A stretch of 64,000 nt of DNA, from contig NC_065575.1 in assembly GCF_937616625.2 (NCBI RefSeq), forward strand, positions 4,409,501 through 4,473,500, given 5' to 3'. Shown in pieces: positions 59,728 to 64,000 of this stretch. The DNA is from Mercurialis annua (Eukaryota > Streptophyta > Magnoliopsida > Malpighiales > Euphorbiaceae). The notes beneath the pieces are model-generated. The model ran no database searches and was not told where the DNA came from. It saw nothing but the letters and a program-made list of their open reading frames with translations. Position 1 is the first letter of the stretch. Every line of letters starts with the position of its first letter. The translations under genes were made by a program, and so were the position numbers.

Positions 59728-62700
59728 CTATGTGAGGGAAGCCCCAACTCTGGCTGGTCTTAGATGCCTTTGAGCTCTTTGTGCATATTCGAATATGAAC
59801 ACAAAGAGACTAAAGATGTACAGAAGGAATATGTGTAGCTTCTCTACGACACCACATGGCCGGAGATTGTTCCCGCCCTCTATACTTGCCTTGCCGAATG
59901 ACACTCCTATTCTCAACCAACCTGACAAATTACAAAAATAATGCTAATCACAAGATATCAGATAAAATCTAACTATAGTTCATTCCACCAGATTGTTAGA
60001 GCTGTTCGGAATCATTTAATAGAAAAGATTCATTCGCCAACTTTTAAATCTGTTCCTTCTTAAAATTAAGCTGTGGATGCTACCATGATTCTTCTGGGGC
60101 AAATTAGTCCAGTCATGAGGGCTGATCTTTGTTTCTGTCGCCCTGATCAAGTCACAAAGAGCTTGATTGACCTGCAATTTTCCATTTACGCAATCAAAAT
60201 GAGATCATTGTAGTGCAAGGTGAAAAAAATAAAATCCAGTGTACAGTATGAAATTGCTATCTGATTTATTTAGGGATAATTGCAAATAAATCTACAACGT
60301 TTACATGAAATTACAATTCTATCATGTCCTTCTAAAGTTATCAATTTCATTCACCGATTTTTTTTTTATTCTATCACCGTTTTAAAATCCGGTAATTTTC
60401 AGCTAACGTGGCTACAATTGGACACAACAAAAGGACATGCATTCCAGTAGCCACATCAGCTGAAAATTATCGGATTTTGAAAAGGTTTGATATAATTGCA
60501 AAAAAGATAATAATAGTGAATGAAATTGCCAACTTTATAAGAAATGATAGTTGCAATTTCATTTAAAGGTCATGAATTAATTTGCAATTAACCCATTTAT
60601 TTATGGCACGCACTTAAAGCTATTTTTGTTTTACCTATTTTATGTTGCGCCTTAAACTGAATTATAAGTGTTGTCAAGCATTCATATATACTAATATATA
60701 TTAAGAACTGAGTATCCATTACATATCCCATCTCTTTTGCTCAGTCAAATTCGATGTTCCATTTTTTTCAAACTTACATCACTGCAATATAACTCTTACA
60801 TTGCAGATTTTTCACCGTGGCAAAAATTTCAATGGCCTACATTATGCAAAATCAGTAGTTCAAGCAGAAAAATACCTCATCGGTCTTCTCATGACTCACT
60901 AAATGGCCACCATGGAGATCTATCATCCTAGCAACAGGATACAGCTTCTCCGCTAGTCTCTTTGCGTAGTATATTTGAGCAATGATATCATGCCTACAAA
61001 TTAGAACCACCTCAAATTAATCTTGAGCAGGTATGAATAATCAAAGGTGTGGTAGTTGCTGTGTATCACTATAATATACGACTCGAAGCATCTAACTTTA
61101 GCAAGATAATGTGCAAAATATGACTCATTTCATCATGCAAAACAATGATATAAAACATGCAAAATCTTTAACGTACAGAAAAATACACATGCATTTCATC
61201 AAAAAGTGCTTAAGGAAGGCAACCAACGAGGAATTCTTTTACTTGATAAAATTGAATATCTGTCTTTATTTTGGTTCTTACATTTCAATCCATGTCTTCA
61301 TCCATACAACTTATTTTCCAATGTCTTATCTAAAATATTGTACATAAACACTGCTTTGAAACACGCAAAATTAGATTGACTTATCTGCATGCGTATTTTA
61401 ATGATAAGATATACTAAAAAGATATACTAAAATCCACCTGCATTACTACACTACAGTTCACAATCAAATTAACACATGCAATCATTTTCTGCAATGAAAG
61501 CTAAAATTTCGATGACAGCACAAAATTAAAATATCAGAATCATATTTGAGCTTTATATGCATGTCTCACTCACACTCCAAACCAGAAGAAAGAGAGCATA
61601 GAGAAGGAGGGGGAAGGAAGCAACTAGAAAAGCTAGCATTTTATCTATTTTAATGAGAAACAAAAAGTTATGATAAGCCCAAAAATTGTTAGATTTGAAA
61701 AGAGATTGCAAACTGTTTCACAAGTTGGCTAAAAATTCCAAAATTTAGCAGGATTAAACTAAATTATAAGATTCCATAAAAAAAAAAACTAAATTATAAG
61801 AAAAAGGGTAATATCTGGACTATTTTTTTGATGATTTGGTCTAATGGTGTCATCAGTATAAGGCTTAGAGGCCTTTGGGTAATAACTGTAACTGTAGTTG
61901 GCCAAACAAGTAATCCCTCTTCCCTTCATATTTCGACAGCAAATTTAAGATCTTAACACGGAGGCTATTAGATCATCTAAACTCATTTCTCCAGCATTTC
62001 AGCTTCGTCTAATTATTTGGTACATTCATTTGTGAGCTGGAAGTTAAGAAATGAAAATCTGCTAATTTTATCTGGGAGAAAAAAGATGAAGTTATTGAAT
62101 TTAATTTGTGCAAGGAATACTCGTCATTGATTTCATCCATCGTTAAATAAAGTACAAAAGAAATCTGAAAATGCAGAATATGCATACACAGATATTTGAC
62201 GAGTGATTTGCTAGTTCTTAGATTTGGCAATAACAAAAAGCATTAGAACAGCTTGCAATACCTGCCATGTACGACTGATACAAGAAACCCGGTAGAACGG
62301 ATCACTTCAATTTCTGTTTGTGTAATCTTATGTGTCCAACAAGCATTAATTTGACCATCAAAACCACAACTAGATTGCATCCCAGTTGATGATATGCCTT
62401 TCACATACTCCTGCAAGAGACACATTTGATATTCAGCCATTTCAAAACTAAGCAAAACTATAAGTTGCTATGCAACTCAGAATCTCATGAACATGGTAGA
62501 AGAAGATCATTACTTTAAGAACTGAAACAGACATAATGTTGAATCAACTACGGAACATCATTCTGATAAGTAAGAAGGTAGCATAAACTTGGAAAAGGTA
62601 GTAATTACTATTTACTAATAATATAAACAAAATTGAAGATTCGGTTTGCAAAAATGATAATTTTGATCTTCTTACTTGATATAAAATTGCTCTTCTTGTC

Positions 62701-63236
62701 TTACAGCCAACATACTCATCAAGGTATTCCTGCACACCAAAAAGAAAGTTAAATTCGACTAAGCAAGAGAGCTTCACTTTGAAATATTAATTGACCCAGG
62801 CAAAGCGAATATCCAGAAGATAATGTTTTATAGTCCAGATCCAGAGGACACTACGACGGTGTAAAAGATGATAACTGCTCCTTCTAAATGCTGTAACAAT
62901 TGACTGTCTAAGGGTTTGTCACCAGCCATTCAAATTTCCGGCCTTCATAATAAGGAAAAAATAAATAAAAAGTAGCAAATTGGCGCTGGAGGATAAATGG
63001 ACTTCCAAAACATATTGACCCACAAGTTTATTATGATTTCTATACATATTTAAGCTATACTATGCGGCTTTTTCTAACCATCAGCCAAGTCATCGTTTGC
63101 TATTGATAAGTAGTATGCACTATCAAGAACAATTTTTTACCTTTGTATAGTGGGTGTCCAAATCAACAGCTGCTCTTTGCTCAGGAGTTTTTGCCTTTAG
63201 GAAACGAATCGCAACTGATACAGTTCGGCGGTCAAG
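59728..63236 (-). CDS. Alpha/beta-hydrolase fold protein, C-terminal six exons (5' part outside window)
   Basis: Exons in order: 63236-63141, 62729-62676, 62410-62262, 60993-60876, 60171-60084 and 59921-59728, all in phase, giving 232 C-terminal residues. The sequence reads LDRRTVSVAIRFLKAKTPEQ, EYLDEYVGCKTRRAILYQ, GFDGQINACWTHKITQTEIE, GFLVSVVHGRHDIIAQIYYA and DLHGGHLVSHEKTDEVNQAL. HGRHD holds the likely catalytic acid and GGH the catalytic His. The nucleophile elbow lies in the missing part. Near the end, EKLHIFLLYIFSLFVFIFEY is a hydrophobic segment, suggesting C-terminal membrane association. The family includes plant hydrolases of unproven substrate, so no reaction is assigned. Position 63237 is an acceptor, so the upstream exons must lie beyond 64000 or in sequence I could not recognise. 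The 703 bp intron 60172-60875 contains a MITE. Confidence 0.9.
60273..60594. mobile_element. MITE, GGGATAATTGC...GCAATTAACCC, in hydrolase intron
   Basis: A 322 bp element with long inverted ends, bounded by an exact 9 bp duplication ATTTATTTA (60264-60272 and 60595-60603). Inner palindromic block: 'ggtaattttcagctaacgtggcta' near 60392, mirrored near 60450. It shares its plan with the MITEs at 1556, 3383 and 42204. Confidence 0.9.
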
Positions 63237-64000
63237 CTGCAAGATATAAGATTTATTTCAGAAGATGTAGTTTCAATGACAAAATAAAATAGATGCCAAC
63301 TTTTTAGCAATTTAAAGGAATAAAGAAAAATAACACGGAAAAGAGATTAAAAATAGGCATGGTAAATGCATTATAAATAGGGATCCTTGGCACCCATGTC
63401 TAGCAACTTATAATTAGCACTGGGGTTTGACAATCCTCAGAATCACTTTGATGTCAAGGCCCACTACACAATTCAAGTTAATCATAATTTATCCCGATGA
63501 AATTCACCAGCCAAAACTTTGGCAATCTACAGGAACACAAATATAGAGAAGTTGCAAGTAATCGACATTGACAAGTCAACACATAATTCCCGTGTTTCGA
63601 TACCTTAGGCATCTGACATTTTCCAAATGTTGTACTTGTTGCCCCCTATATTAAATAATAAGGTCAAACCCTTTGACTATAAGGAGACAGAAGAATACTG
63701 AACCAACTTTTTCATATTCAACCATTTGAAATGGTCATTATTGACAACAAGAGCGACTTTGAAACATTGTTTATTAGTTTTATAAGTTATTGTTATGAAA
63801 TTTAAAAAATACAAATTAGGAACCCACAATTTAGTAGATTTTACTTTGGGTCAATAGCTCGAGTTCATTTTACTTCATGTGCCAAATGTTAGCAGCTTTA
63901 ATAAATGTCATCATTTTTTAATAGTCTATACTTTCTCGATGTTAATTTCCATGTCGCGTCATTTTGGGTCGTGCCCGTGTCGTGTCATTTTCCATTCCAT
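63237..64000. other. Probable intron of the hydrolase gene, to the window edge
   Basis: It follows the acceptor of exon 63236-63141. I found no further exon matching the family before the edge, so this is read as a large intron. Low-confidence negative. Confidence 0.5.

Overview
This 64 kb window is nuclear DNA from an AT-rich eudicot plant genome. The evidence is small GT-AG introns, chloroplast-targeted and plant-specific proteins, and many short inverted-repeat transposons. Gene models close to known Arabidopsis proteins could be built by hand, and exon phases join exactly in all but one gene. The species cannot be fixed from the sequence alone.

Genes, left to right: the 3' end of a forward TPR/kinesin-light-chain-like gene (3-164); a reverse 11-exon thylakoid PP2C, TAP38/PPH1 (1230-5362); a reverse 3-exon PTAC7/PAP12 (7212-9675); a reverse 3-exon PSY-type sulfated peptide precursor (10961-12017); a forward 2-exon defensin-like peptide (25597-26334); reverse importin beta-1, KPNB1 (28206-30926); a reverse 6-exon ER calcium-binding EF-hand protein ending in HDEL (41892-45507) with one frame break in a poly-A run; a reverse 15-exon WDR55 (46406-50262); a reverse 6-exon membrane-anchored ankyrin acyl-CoA-binding protein (51847-55979); and the 3' six exons of a reverse alpha/beta hydrolase (59728-63236), whose start lies beyond the window. 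The larger genes are housekeeping functions with no shared pathway. TAP38 and PTAC7 both act in chloroplasts. The gene set looks like an ancestral neighbourhood that Arabidopsis keeps split between chromosomes 4 and 5.

The space between genes, and many introns, is packed with mobile DNA. There are several families of short elements with terminal inverted repeats and 9-10 bp target duplications (Mutator-like), a Stowaway and a PIF/Harbinger MITE, 5'-truncated LINE tails carrying RNase H fragments, and a 3.2 kb solo LTR nested inside a MITE. The most striking structure is an array of about ten copies of a 500 bp repeat directly upstream of KPNB1 (about 32262-37760), whose last copy is split by a 558 bp non-autonomous Helitron inserted exactly between A and T.

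I found no obviously new multi-gene system. The strongest leads are the 500 bp array with its Helitron, the frame-broken EF-hand gene, the PSY peptide with a basic tail, the in-frame retainable intron of KPNB1, and the set of 9-bp-TSD MITEs that repeatedly land in introns.
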